Positions 11,604-20,301 of a DNA stretch of 27,818 bases are shown one piece after another. Each line of letters opens with the position of its first letter. Within the stretch, counting starts at the first letter, position 1. Below the pieces are notes generated by a model. The model was given only the letters and a program-made list of their open reading frames with translations. It was not told the origin of the DNA and searched no databases. The position numbers and the translations under genes are program-made. The stretch comes from Blattamonas nauphoetae (Eukaryota > Preaxostyla > Oxymonadida), in contig JARBJD010000627.1 of assembly GCA_033064195.1 (NCBI GenBank), positions 1 to 27,818 on the forward strand, read 5' to 3'.

Positions 11604-11862
11604 ATAGAGAGCCAACAAAATGACGAAACATTTCAATTCTTAGAAACGCTTGGTATCCTTACTCTTTCCAATCATCAGGGAGAACCCATGATGAGAGGGA
11701 CTGTCGCTTGCGACGAAAGAGGAAACAAAACTTGTTTTAGTGCTTGTAACAGAAAATCCCCAACGGAGAGCAAAAAACTGTTACAAGTCTTGTAAAAGAG
11801 TGTTCCAAAAGGAAGTAGAAACTAGTCCCCTGCCCCTCGCGGCTTGTGGTAGCAGGCAATCA

Positions 11863-11937
11863 AGAGGAACATCGGTTTGCTACAAGCACCGCCCTTCTAG
11901 TAGGTGCTGTGCAAACCTCGGTCCCTCTAATAGTGAG
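11863..11937 (+). repeat. DIRS internal complementary region (circle-junction copy)
   Basis: Read on the plus strand, this block joins the outer tip of the 3' repeat (agaggaacatcggtttgctac, 11863-11883; one mismatch to the terminus) directly to the outer tip of the 5' repeat (AGCACCGCCCTTCTAGTAGG, then GTGCTGTGCAAACCTCGG), with the crossover at about 11884-11885. It is what a circular junction of the element would look like, in antisense. This is the template arrangement known for DIRS elements. Confidence 0.85.
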
Positions 11938-12019
11938 CCTTGAAAGGAACAGAGAGAAATGAAGATGGTGAATGAATGAAATGAAGAACATCCACTAGTA
12001 GTGCCTGACCATCGGATGC

Positions 12020-12955
12020 CTAGTCGTCCGAGAGACCGTGACTCCCTTGTAAGGGCTGCCACCAAGACGATGAGAGGACAGGGTAGCCGACGCCGTAGAG
12101 AATGGGTCGCGCATAGTATTCGTCGGCGACGGTTGAGCCGGGACTCCATCCGACGTGTGCGTTGAGGGTCCGGAGGTTGACGCGTCTCACGAGGCGGAGG
12201 TATGAAATGGCAGCGTGTTTAATGGAGTAGGGCCCGAACGTCTCAGGTATGCCTGCCTCCCTGAAGACCCTCTTGATCCTGTCTGTGATCCGCTGTTGGT
12301 TGAGCGGCTTGCCGGTGGAGAAGTCGACCCATGTGTATGAGAGGTCCGCATACGGAAGAGACGAAAGTTGGTCAGTGACGGCCTGGACATTGTGGAGGTG
12401 GGCCTGGAGGGCGACGTAGGGAGAATAGTCCGGAGCGCCTTCGTCCTCAATGAACTTCTGATGAAACACGTCCTGGCGTTGCTTCTGAATAACCGAATTC
12501 ACCACGTGATTGATCCCCTCGTCCATTGAGGGACGAGGCCATTCGATTCTCTTCCACTTGAGATGCACCAGTTCCTCGCGGCGACAGCAGGAATAAGCCA
12601 GGATGAGAACAATTGCCCTTGTCTGTTGGAGGTCTGGATTGGACTTGGCTTCCTCGAAGGTCGTTTGTGCCCACCTCAGTAACATATTGATGTTCCACAT
12701 GCTCGTATACATTGGAGTCGTCTTCTGTGGGTTCTGCTTTGCTATCAGCTTCTGAATAGAGAGAAGAGCTGTCTTATCTAGGGCAAGTTCGGTGTGGAAA
12801 AGTTGAAGACTCGACTTGACGTGCGCGAGTATTTGGCGAGGAGTAGAAGGAGACTCTTTGAACTTGTCCTGGAGGTGGATGGCGAACTCCGCCAGTATCT
12901 TCTGGATCTCTCCGCCCTTCTTGACGAGATCTTCTGGGGAGAGGTGATTGTCCAA
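12020..12955 (-). CDS. DIRS tyrosine recombinase
   Basis: A 311-residue open frame for the recombinase that inserts the element by site-specific recombination of a circular DNA intermediate. The catalytic arginine lies in RREELVHLKW (about residues 125-134). The box II histidine lies in GPYSIKHAAISYLR (241-254), the second histidine in HVGW (267-270), and the nucleophilic tyrosine is probably Y280 or Y281 in STVADEYYARP. An N-terminal helical region (about 15-100) corresponds to the SAM-like core-binding domain. The frame is open upstream without a clear own start, as expected where these ORFs overlap or are expressed from the shared transcript. Confidence 0.85.
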   Translation of the reverse strand: MDNHLSPEDLVKKGGEIQKILAEFAIHLQDKFKESPSTPRQILAHVKSSLQLFHTELALDKTALLSIQKLIAKQNPQKTTPMYTSMWNINMLLRWAQTTFEEAKSNPDLQQTRAIVLILAYSCCRREELVHLKWKRIEWPRPSMDEGINHVVNSVIQKQRQDVFHQKFIEDEGAPDYSPYVALQAHLHNVQAVTDQLSSLPYADLSYTWVDFSTGKPLNQQRITDRIKRVFREAGIPETFGPYSIKHAAISYLRLVRRVNLRTLNAHVGWSPGSTVADEYYARPILYGVGYPVLSSSWWQPLQGSHGLSDD

Positions 12956-13370
12956 ACAATACTCTTCGAAAAGTTTCCACGCGCGCCTCCACTTTGCTTC
13001 CGACTTCTATCTCGTCTCCTCCAGTCGGATCAGTTTCTCGCCGTAGTTGCGAAGGGCACACAGTGAGCGGAAGAAAGTTCGGGGTGGGGAGAGCGTCATT
13101 CTATGAGAGATGCCAGAATCGAGCCTGGTGGTAGCTTCAAGTCCTCGAGAGGATTGTCGAGGGCTGTCAGTTGACTGTACTCTCCCAACAGCATCTGTTG
13201 GCAATCGAGTTGTGAGAGAAGAGTGGACCACGGTTGAGCTCTCCACGCTGGAGTAATTAGGAGAGCTCTCTTCGGTTTCTGCATCATGAGCTTCCTCACT
13301 ACCTTCGAGATCATCAAGATTGGGGGGTGGATCTGGAGATTCATTGTCCTCTCGGACCAATCGAGGTCCA

Positions 13371-15023
13371 TCACCCCTCCTCCAGCTTCTTCTTTCGCCC
13401 CTGAGAGAGAGAATACAGCTTGCATTGTTTGTTCGTGGCGGAGGCGAAAAGATCCATTTCGGGATCGAAGTTCCATTTGTCCTTGACCAGTTGAAGAGCT
13501 TGTGGCAGGAGATGATATTCGCTGTGCGGGTGGAGTCGTGAGAGTGCATCCGAGACTGAGTTGGCTTTGCCCGGGATGTGGTTGATCGACTGGAGATGAA
13601 GGCCGAGTTGTTTGAACGTCTTGAAGACCCTCCTGGTTATTTCGAGGAGAGGGAGGCCTGCGCGTTGTCTCCGCAGGTTGTAGACAGCGGCTGTATTGTC
13701 CGATAGAATCGAGAGTGAGGTGACTCGAGCTCGACTCAAATGCTTCGCAGCTGCTCGAACGCTCCGCCCCACCGCCGCAGTCTCTTTCCAATTGCTCGTG
13801 TGCGATCGATCCTGTATGTTCCAGAACCCGTGGAAATAAACAATCGAACCAGTTAATTGGAGTGTCGCTCCCCAGCCCGTCGGGCTGGCGTCCGTGATGA
13901 TTGAGGCTTGGCTCGCCGTCGGTTGGAAAGAGAACGGAGAGTTGTTTGTCAGGCGCTTCTTCCAAAACTGCAGCTCTCCCAGGAGTTGGGGAGTGAGGCG
14001 AACCTTGCCGTTCCATCCGAACTTGTGGACGGTTGATGACAGGAGCGTTTGATGTCTTCGGAGGTATAAACTCGCTTCCGGAATAGAAACACGCAGAAAA
14101 CTGAGTGAGCCGATTAGGCTGGAGAGGAGTTTCAATGGGATCATCGCCCTCTGCTGGCAGGAGAGAGTCTGGGATTTGAGAAACGACAGGAGCTTCTTCC
14201 GTCTGCAATCCGTCACTTTGACAGTCTGGTCCTTCGAGTTGAGGAGCCAGCCGAGGAACTCCGCCTCCTGGCTGGGGTGGAGAAGGCATTTGTCCTCCGC
14301 TATCACGAAACCCAGCTGGCGGAGTCTCTGGACAGCCTGAACTGTCTTGGTTCTCGCCTCGTCCTCCGAGTCCGCTATCAGGAGTAAGTCGTCCAGATAA
14401 AATATGATTGAGATTTTCAACTCCTCCCTCAACGCCTTCACCGCGATCTTCATCGTTTTCGAGAACGTTCGGGGTGCTGTTGCCAAGCCGAAAGGCAGTG
14501 CTTTGAATTGGTACGTTTTGTGTTGAAACTGAAAACAGAGGAACTTGCGTACTGGCGGGGAGAGATGGATGTGCAGATACGCAGAGTGAATGTCGATGGT
14601 TGTTAACCATGAGTGAGTCTTGACTAGAGGGAAGGCGGTTTGAATGTTCTCCATTTTGAAGTGGATCGTTCTGATCTCTCTGTTTAGGCGAGATGCATCG
14701 ATCACTTTTCTGTATTTCCCTCCCTTCTTTGTGACGAGGAACGTTGGGAGAATCAGCTCCGCTGCTTCCGGCTGTATCTCCTCCACTGCATCCATTCGCA
14801 GTTCTTCCTGAAGAAGTTGGTTGTACGCCACCATCTCCTCCGCATTCCCTCTGAACGGTGGTGCTCTTCCCAAAAGACGCAGTCTGTCTCGTGAGTTGGG
14901 GTCCTTCCACTCCCAACGCGCTCCCGCTTGAATAATATCCTTCCCACCAATATCTGCCCATAGTGAGATTTTGTCCAGGAGTCTCCCTGTTATCTTGACA
15001 TCCTCCTGCTTTAATTCCGACAC
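13371..15023 (-). CDS. DIRS reverse transcriptase / RNase H
   Basis: A ~550-residue frame. The RT domain spans about residues 85-245: FLVTKKGGKYRKVIDASRLN, then the first catalytic aspartate in TTIDIHSAYLHI, ALPFGLATAPRTF, and the YLDD active site at 209-212. The RNase H domain follows (about 365-490), with the acidic residues visible in IITDASPTGWGA, NWKETAAV, LSILSDNTAAV and SDALSRL. The tail carries the W..DP.MDLFAS..N motif usual in DIRS and related elements. It overlaps the end of the gag-like ORF by a few bases, so expression by frameshift or internal initiation is likely, as known in the group. About one break may affect the 3' part. Confidence 0.9.
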   Translation of the reverse strand: MSELKQEDVKITGRLLDKISLWADIGGKDIIQAGARWEWKDPNSRDRLRLLGRAPPFRGNAEEMVAYNQLLQEELRMDAVEEIQPEAAELILPTFLVTKKGGKYRKVIDASRLNREIRTIHFKMENIQTAFPLVKTHSWLTTIDIHSAYLHIHLSPPVRKFLCFQFQHKTYQFKALPFGLATAPRTFSKTMKIAVKALREELKISIIFYLDDLLLIADSEDEARTKTVQAVQRLRQLGFVIAEDKCLLHPSQEAEFLGWLLNSKDQTVKVTDCRRKKLLSFLKSQTLSCQQRAMIPLKLLSSLIGSLSFLRVSIPEASLYLRRHQTLLSSTVHKFGWNGKVRLTPQLLGELQFWKKRLTNNSPFSFQPTASQASIITDASPTGWGATLQLTGSIVYFHGFWNIQDRSHTSNWKETAAVGRSVRAAAKHLSRARVTSLSILSDNTAAVYNLRRQRAGLPLLEITRRVFKTFKQLGLHLQSINHIPGKANSVSDALSRLHPHSEYHLLPQALQLVKDKWNFDPEMDLFASATNKQCKLYSLSQGRKKKLEEG

Positions 15024-16213
15024 TATTGGCCTCTCCTGTTGTATTGTCGGTGAGAGCCGAATTGTTTGACGGGGGTACGGCCCTGCCCCCCTCTCGGTGA
15101 GAAAGCAGCGCCAGAGTGCATATGTGTCATCGGCGCTGGGCCAATCATTTGAACGGCTTGATCGTAAACAGTCTGAGTTGGTTGATAAGTGGGAGTAGAA
15201 TGCGAAAGTAAGCTCAAATCATTCGAGAGAGGTCGTCGAATGTTCATCTGGTCCATCATGTCTTTGTAGTTCTTTTCGTCGACATATCGTGCATGGTATG
15301 TTCTTGAGGCGGCATCTGATGACATGAGGATCGCGTCCAGGATCTTTGAAAGGATGGGGGAGGCGGGGTCCGAAGTTGAAACGTGGGTGTGTACTTCGCC
15401 GAGCAAGGCTGCTGTAACGAGGCTGTGTTGGGTTGCCATCCGAAGCATTTGCTCCCGGACTCCTTGTGGACTGTTTAGTTTCGGTGGATCGTCCGAAAAC
15501 TGAATCTGTATTTCCAAATCTCTTCGAGCGTTGTATGAAGCCCTGGTTAGCTCGTCAATCAATTGCGGGGATAAAACATTCTTTATCCAGTCCGTGGTGA
15601 ATTTCGTATGCCTCTTTTTCAGCTTCTTTTTCAAGCTAGTCGCTGGATCCTTCCGATGGACGGGACTGAAATCTGAGTCCTGACACAGAGCGATGTAGGG
15701 GTCTGGTAGATACGGATATGGTGATAATAGTTTCCGTTTCATCATTGATGAGCGGCTTTTTCTTCCCAACGATCGAGACTTGCGGCGCCCCTCTTTTGAT
15801 CTGTGCTTCTTGTGTCGCTTCCCTTCCGACCTATGTTTAGCCGAATTAAGAGATCTTTCCCGCTCAATGGTGCGGGAGTACTGGCTGGACGGAATGACAT
15901 CGTCTGTGGATGAATAGGATGATTCCGAGCTGTCGGAACTGTCAACGTCGTCTGAGTCCGCTGGACGTGAACACTTAAGTTTTCTAATCGGGGAGGGTGC
16001 TCGCGCGGGAGGTATAGTCGTCCCGCGATGCTGGGAATGTGCTAAATCTGGCGTTGTTTCCTGTTGCGTGTGTATTTGCTTGAAAGATAGAGCGTCGAAA
16101 AACGCTGGGTCTGCGTTTCTAATACCACTAATAATTTGTCTGATGACATCAGGTGGTATTTGGTCGGAAGGGGCAGTGTCTACTGCAGCAGAATTTGCTG
16201 GATGTGTCGTCAT
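15023..16213 (-). CDS. DIRS gag-like structural protein
   Basis: About 396 residues from the ATG at MTTHPANSAAVD. The N-terminal third is followed by a Ser/Asp-rich acidic run (SDDVDSSDSSESSYSSTDD) and then a strongly basic Arg/Lys/Ser segment (KRHKKHRSKEGRRKSRSLGR), then a helical part (SPQLIDELTRASYNARRDLE). It ends in a Gly/Arg/Gln tail (GGQGRTPVKQFGSHRQYNRR) that could bind nucleic acid. There is no CCHC zinc knuckle, as usual for DIRS gag-like ORFs. Identification rests on its position upstream of RT and its charge pattern. It starts just inside the 5' repeat. Confidence 0.75.
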   Translation of the reverse strand: MTTHPANSAAVDTAPSDQIPPDVIRQIISGIRNADPAFFDALSFKQIHTQQETTPDLAHSQHRGTTIPPARAPSPIRKLKCSRPADSDDVDSSDSSESSYSSTDDVIPSSQYSRTIERERSLNSAKHRSEGKRHKKHRSKEGRRKSRSLGRKSRSSMMKRKLLSPYPYLPDPYIALCQDSDFSPVHRKDPATSLKKKLKKRHTKFTTDWIKNVLSPQLIDELTRASYNARRDLEIQIQFSDDPPKLNSPQGVREQMLRMATQHSLVTAALLGEVHTHVSTSDPASPILSKILDAILMSSDAASRTYHARYVDEKNYKDMMDQMNIRRPLSNDLSLLSHSTPTYQPTQTVYDQAVQMIGPAPMTHMHSGAAFSPRGGQGRTPVKQFGSHRQYNRRGQ

Positions 16214-16227
16214 TATTTTGATCTTCG

Positions 16228-16308
16228 TGACCAACCCATTACTCACGACCACTTCTCACTATTACAGGGACCGAGGTTTGCACAGCACCTACTAGAAGGG
16301 CGGTGCTT
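16228..16308 (-). repeat. DIRS element 5' inverted terminal repeat
   Basis: Read on the minus strand from 16308, it starts AAGCACCGCCCTTCTAGTAG and runs into TAATAGTGAGAAGTGGTCGT. The outer half matches the internal complementary region at 11885-11937. The inner half matches the 3' terminal repeat at 11545-11603 in inverse orientation. Confidence 0.85.
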
Positions 16309-18213
16309 CGAAGTGACGGGGAGAGGGCTGAGTTTCAGCTTCTGCTCGTTGAGTGACTGGATATCAAATCTGAGTTTGTTGACTTCTGACTCCAAATGGA
16401 TTATATCAAAACGCGAGAGACTCATCAATTTGTTCAGCGTGGTTGAGTTCAACGATGGTTTGATCAGTGAACCCGAAGATGTCGCTCATCCGAGACACAA
16501 CCGTTCGCAGAAGTTTCTTAAACGTGTCGCTGAGTGATTCTGGAATCTGGTTGTAATCAGAGGCACGGAGGTTACGATCCTCACGCTCTCCAATCATTGT
16601 CTCTCTCCTCCTGATCGCTTGGTCGATCATCTTCACAACATCGTTCATCGCTTCTCCAGATGGCTGAGAGGCAACGAGCATCTCAGAATCGCCAATTGTT
16701 TGCCGCAGTTCTTCCGTCTTCTTCTTAAACACTATTAATTGAGTCCAAGACGTGCTCATGCTCTTCTTCACAGCCACGAAAGTCCCCACCGTCGAGACAA
16801 GGAGCCGACAGACGAGATCCAGAAAGCAGACGAACTCTACGGATGACAGATTGAGTGTTGGGATGTTCCCAAAAAAAGACGTCGACGTCAGACACATTCC
16901 AGATTGTCCGAGTGCGGCCGAGGGCGCTATGTGCGCCATGGACGCGGGTGATAATGTCTGAAAGAGCGTTGAACATCGAGTCGACGATGTCGTTGGATTT
17001 GTCAGCATCTCTCTGTCGCTCCTTCGCCTTCATCCGAGCTGTTTGCACATCTTGGTCTCTGTGTGAGTTGAACTGGCGGTAGTTCAGAGCATCTTTGTTT
17101 CGCGCGGAATCTCGGCGAGTTCCACTCACACGCACAAAGTAGAACGAAAGAGGTGTGAAGTATCGATGCAAGAAATTCGCGATGATCTCCCGCTTGGCGT
17201 GGTCATCGATGGAGACAGGGCAGGCGATGGTTCCAACGTTGAGAAGAGGGTCGAGTATGTCTCTGACTGGGGTAACAGAATCGTTGGAGATGAGGAAATC
17301 GAGACGGATGCGTTGCGATGCCTGCCGTAGAACCGTCTCGACATCCTCCTCATCCATCGATTCCTTCCCCATGAAGTGAACAAGCCTCGACATGGAATAC
17401 ACCAGTATTGTTTCGATGTCGGGAGAGAGATTCGTCACTCGCTGCTTCTGAGCATTGATCCGTCCTTGAGCGAGCGCAAATGGATATGTGCGTGAGATGA
17501 ACACAGTAACCAACAAAAGTAAGATGTACAGGACCAGCGTTTGATGGCGAATTGCGACAACAAAACACTCTTTCACTTCTTGTGGGCGAAGAATCTCGGA
17601 TGGTGTGGGCCGATGAGAGATGTCAGGTCGTTTTGAGAGTTTGCTTGGCGAGACGGGAACAATTTCGGAGCAATTTTGGGTTATATACAAAGCAAACATG
17701 TCGATAAAACTGCTGAATGAATTCCCGTCGTATGGGAACGGCACTTCGGTGGTTGTGAGAGAGGTACATCGCTAACAACTGTGACAATCTTTGGTCCACG
17801 TGTGATGCAGCATGCGGGTTGCACTGATTGATTTTGTTGAAGAGGAACTGGATGGGCGAAGTGACGTCAGGATTGATGAATGTTGTTCGCTGATTGTCGC
17901 GTCCAGTGATCGTCTCGAAGAAGTACGGATTAACGGTGAAGTCGAGAGGGACGAGGGAATTGACAGGCCAAGGCGAGGAGATGAAATGGTTGAGAAAGGA
18001 CGATGACCAATACTTATGTTTTGTGCGCTTCTTGTCGAGGTTTGTGATGGATGCTGGGAAGAAGTTGATGAAAGACGATCGGCAGAGAGATTGAACAAAA
18101 CGTTGTTGATCTGCTCGCAGCTGCATCGAGAGAAAGACTTTTTCAATCTCCCAAAGCCAGTCCCATCCAAAAATGGTTGGATTTACGATGATGGCATCAT
18201 CTGCACTGACCAT
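16309..18213 (-). pseudogene. Broken host membrane-protein gene, upstream part
   Basis: Three minus-strand frames carry successive coding-like segments. 17750-18213 begins MVSADDAIIVNPTIFGWDWL. 16860-17750 contains a predicted membrane helix (TLVLYILLLLVTVFISRTY) and a charged helical region. 16440-16870 has a second hydrophobic segment (FVCFLDLVCRLLVSTVGTFV) followed by coiled-coil-like KKKTEELRQTIGDSE. A short fourth piece, RFDIIHLESEVNKLRFDIQS, runs to the DIRS border. At least three frameshifts are needed; one lies near the run of seven A at 16870-16876, where a sequencing slip is also possible. The DIRS element interrupts the gene at 16308. The layout (two membrane segments around a large domain, coiled coil after) suggests an integral membrane protein. 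No family recognised. Confidence 0.5.
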
Positions 18214-18365
18214 CAGGCGAATGACTTCCAGACATTGTCACGATGTAGAGAGTGGCGTGTTCCACAATCGATTGTGAGCACTAAACCGTCTTCGAATGAT
18301 ACGTAACATCGAGCTGCTAGGCATAACCAAATAGGATTGAAAATCGGTATTGTGAGGGTGGTTCA

Positions 18366-18563
18366 GGAATCATCAGAGTGTGTTTCAGGAATCATCAGAG
18401 TGTGTTTCAGGAATCATCAGAGTGTGTTTCAGGAATCATCAGAGTGTGTTTCAGGAATCATCAGAGTGTGTTTCAGGAATCATCAGAGTGTGTTTCAGGA
18501 ATCATCAGAGTGTGTTTCAGGAATCATCAGAGTGTGTTTCAGGAGTCATCAGACAGTGTTCCA
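18366..18563 (+). repeat. 22 bp tandem repeat, nine units
   Basis: Eight identical 22 bp units start at 18366 and then every 22 bases to 18520; a ninth diverged unit starts at 18542. Each unit contains AATCATCAGAGTGTG. Because 22 is not a multiple of three, all three plus frames are open through the array and give the same 22-residue repeat in different phase, while the minus frames contain stops. The array is therefore unlikely to be coding. The perfect identity of eight units points to recent expansion. Confidence 0.95.
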
Positions 18564-18826
18564 TCTCTCAAAATCGATGCATCTTCAGTGAGTCCCTCAC
18601 AATCAAAAACTCTGTCCAGGAATTGTGGCGTTGAGTCGGAATCATCACTCTCAAGAACATAGTCTTTCATTCGACGCTTTTTCACTTGTCGACAGGAGTT
18701 TCTTGGTTTCGTGTGATGGTCCTGTTCGAATTCGTAAGAGGATACGTCGAGACTTTCGCTCTCCACTGCTTTCCTCCTCGTTCTTTTGGGCTTTGAATGC
18801 TTCTGTTTCGAGTCCTTCTTCTCCAT
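18539..18826 (-). CDS. Small basic/acidic hypothetical protein
   Basis: A 95-codon ATG frame. The N-terminal part is highly basic (KKDSKQKHSKPKRTRRK) and could be a nuclear localisation signal. A second basic patch is CRQVKKRRMKDY. The C-terminal third is acidic (VLESDDSDSTPQFLDRVFD). It ends inside the last, diverged unit of the 22 bp tandem repeat, so its stop may have been supplied by the repeat and it may be the fragment of a longer gene. No domain recognised. It has the composition of a real intrinsically disordered protein. Confidence 0.45.
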   Translation of the reverse strand: MEKKDSKQKHSKPKRTRRKAVESESLDVSSYEFEQDHHTKPRNSCRQVKKRRMKDYVLESDDSDSTPQFLDRVFDCEGLTEDASILRDGTLSDDS

Positions 18827-18837
18827 CAGGTCAGTAG

Positions 18838-19226
18838 TGATATAGGCGAATGTGGAACCACGTTGGCAAAGACACCACTTCTATTGCTTTTTCTCCATGC
18901 CGATTGACAATTCAGAAAATACTAGAAGTAAAAGTCATTTTCATTTCAGAAAGTTGTCAATCTTAGAGAAATATTCTCTTCCAGAGTTCAGTTACTTCAT
19001 ACTTTCAAGTTGAAGCAAAATTTCGAAAATTTTCAAAAATGCAAAAACCTTGATTCTGGCGGAAGCTGGTGTATTTTTTCAAGGTTCCGAAGGTTGCGAC
19101 CCTTCTCATCGGTCCCTTTTAGACCGGCATCGGAACTCATTTTTCTCGATTTGAGTTCCGGAGACGTACGTTGGTCTTGCCAAGGGCCTAGACCATGCCA
19201 AAGGGCAGTGATATGTGAAATTAAAT
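18838..19226. other. AT-rich intergenic stretch
   Basis: No gene is seen. The sequence GGCGGAAGCTGG near 19058 echoes the 3' flank of the tRNA-like segment at 19227-19310 (minus strand cctggcggaagc), possibly another fragment of the same repeat. Confidence 0.4.
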
Positions 19227-19310
19227 GCTTCCGCCAGGAATTGAACCTAGGACCTTCAGCTTAGTAGTAGTAGTGCGTGCACTCACCATTACCACTAGAC
19301 TATCCGGTCC
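19227..19310 (-). other. tRNA-like segment with A and B boxes
   Basis: On the minus strand, TAGTCTAGTGGTA matches an A box and GGTTCAATTCC a B box. The T arm folds well (CTAGG/CCTGG around TTCAATT), and AGTGC/GCACT could form an anticodon-like stem. A run of ACT triplets lies in between. The acceptor strands do not pair. It is most likely a tRNA pseudogene or the head of a tRNA-derived SINE. Confidence 0.5.
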
Positions 19311-19417
19311 TGAAATTATCCCGAAAAATCAGAAACTTTATACCCGAAAAAAAGACACTATAGCAGATTCAAAATTTGAAAACTTTGTCAATAAATCCAA
19401 TATATAGCAAAAATGCT

Positions 19418-19636
19418 CCCGTGAAAAAGTCATGCTTTTAACGAGGGTAACAAGTGGCCAAGAATTAAGATTTAGCAGATCGCTCCCGTGAAAAAGGCAT
19501 GCTTTTAATCGGGGGTAAAAAGTTAAAAAGGAAAATCTAACTAATTTTGCAAAAATCGCTGACGAGAAAAAGTCGTGCTTTTTAACGGGGGTAAAAAAGT
19601 CGTTCCCGTGATAAATCCATGCTTTTTAACGAGGGG
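19418..19636 (+). repeat. Four spaced copies of a ~30 nt hairpin
   Basis: Copies lie at about 19418-19447, 19485-19514, 19559-19590 and 19604-19636. The consensus is CCCGTGAAAAAG, a 4-5 nt loop containing ATG or GTG, then CTTTTTAACGNGGG. The strands CCCGT/ACGGG and AAAAAG/CTTTTT pair, so each copy can form a stem-loop. The loop (TCAT, GCAT, TCGT, CCAT) and spacer lengths vary. The outer stem is weaker in the third copy. Function unknown. Confidence 0.75.
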
Positions 19637-19716
19637 AGATAGGTAGACGATAAAAGGAATATATAGCAGATCTGAACATTCGAGGTATAAGGCACAGGTC
19701 GAAACTAACATTTTCA

Positions 19717-19789
19717 GGAGCTAGTAGCTCAGTGGGTATGTTCCAGTGTCCACCCGTTTCTAGGGGGTGGTTCGATTCAGGCGAGGGGC
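19717..19789 (+). other. Degenerate tRNA-like segment
   Basis: TAGCTCAGTGGGTA is a good A box and GGTTCGATTCA a near B box, about 40 bases apart. Acceptor, D and T stems do not pair properly, so this is a tRNA relic or a pol III promoter of a repeat rather than a tRNA gene. Confidence 0.45.
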
Positions 19790-19795
19790 AATCTT

Positions 19796-19957
19796 AATTT
19801 CAAAAAAAATGAAAAAGTTTCAAAATGCCAAAACAATTTCAAAAATTTAAAAAAAATTCAAAAATTCAAAAAAAAATTTCAAAAAAAAATACTTAGGAAA
19901 ATTTCAAAAAATTCAAAAATTCAAAAAATTCAAAAATTCACAATTTCCAAAAAAGTT
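19796..19957 (+). repeat. A-rich low-complexity tract
   Basis: Runs of the form AAAAATTC and CAAAAAA repeat for about 160 bases, immediately after the tRNA-like segment and immediately before the first structured-RNA copy. An A-rich tail behind a tRNA-like head fits a retroposed SINE, but it could also be simple sequence at the edge of the virus-like element. Confidence 0.7.
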
Positions 19958-19960
19958 GAA

Positions 19961-20230
19961 GTATGATACCTCGACATAATTTCCCTTGATACTCAGGCAA
20001 AATGGTGCCCTCGTGGCTAATGCGTAGAACGAATTGAAGGTTGGATTGGAGCGGGACGAGCTGGGAGGCTGTCCCCGGGGGTTCACTGTGGGCATCACTT
20101 GAATGTGACCGTAAATCATGCCCCCCAATACCTTCGCCCTTCAAGGAATTCGCCAGCAGTAGTCATTGAGTAGGATCATGATAGAGTGATCCCCAAAGGA
20201 GTATCGGGTTGTCCTACGGTACAATCATAC
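19961..20230 (+). ncRNA. Structured RNA element, copy A
   Basis: First of three homologous copies. Helices seen directly: closing stem GTATGAT (19961) with ATCATAC (20224); GATACTC (19988) with GAGTATC (20199); hairpin GGCA/TGCC (19996-20009); TGGCTA (20014) with TAGTCA (20160); CGAATTGAAGG (20030) with CCTTC-AAGG bulge-AATTCG (20138-20152); hairpin GGGAC/GTCCC (20053-20075); GGGCAT/ATGCCC (20090, 20118) around TCAC/GTGA; hairpin GGATCA/TGATCC (20173-20192). Comparison with the other copies shows compensatory changes in most of these. G-U pairs fit only if the plus strand is the RNA. The class is not recognised. Confidence 0.75.
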
Positions 20231-20301
20231 AAAAACTTGATAAAGGAAATGATGAACGATTGAACGATGAAGGCTTGAATGATTGAATTTCAAGTTGAAA
20301 A

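Larger units (their letters stand above)
11545..16308 (-). mobile_element. DIRS-type tyrosine-recombinase retrotransposon
   Basis: On the minus strand the order is 5' inverted repeat (16308), gag-like ORF, reverse transcriptase/RNase H, tyrosine recombinase, internal complementary region (11863-11937), 3' inverted repeat (11603-11545). Split inverted ends plus a complementary region joining both outer ends are the hallmark of the DIRS group, which inserts through a tyrosine recombinase and a circular intermediate rather than a DDE integrase. This explains why no target-site duplication is seen. The catalytic motifs of RT, RNase H and the recombinase are visible. The element looks close to whole, with about one or two breaks. 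The near identity of its repeats suggests a fairly young copy. Confidence 0.9.

Noticed and set aside
13096-14961. 621-codon minus-strand frame
   Set aside because: Over most of its length it is a Ser/Gly/Pro/Arg-rich shadow of the reverse transcriptase/RNase H frame, which has all catalytic motifs.
17772-18170. 132-codon minus-strand Ser-rich frame
   Set aside because: Shadow of the better supported frame at 17750-18213, which has a balanced, domain-like composition.
18366-18563. CRISPR-like array
   Set aside because: The units are directly adjacent with no unique spacers; it is an ordinary tandem repeat.
18378-18662. Plus-strand repetitive protein across the 22 bp array
   Set aside because: All three plus frames are equally open because the unit length is 22; no flanking coding sequence supports any of them.
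19961-20230. Group I intron interpretation of the structured RNA
   Set aside because: GACTA/TAGTC resembles the P7 strands, but the P3/P8 and P4-P6 elements cannot be placed and the pair encloses a simple nested domain. No exon context fits.
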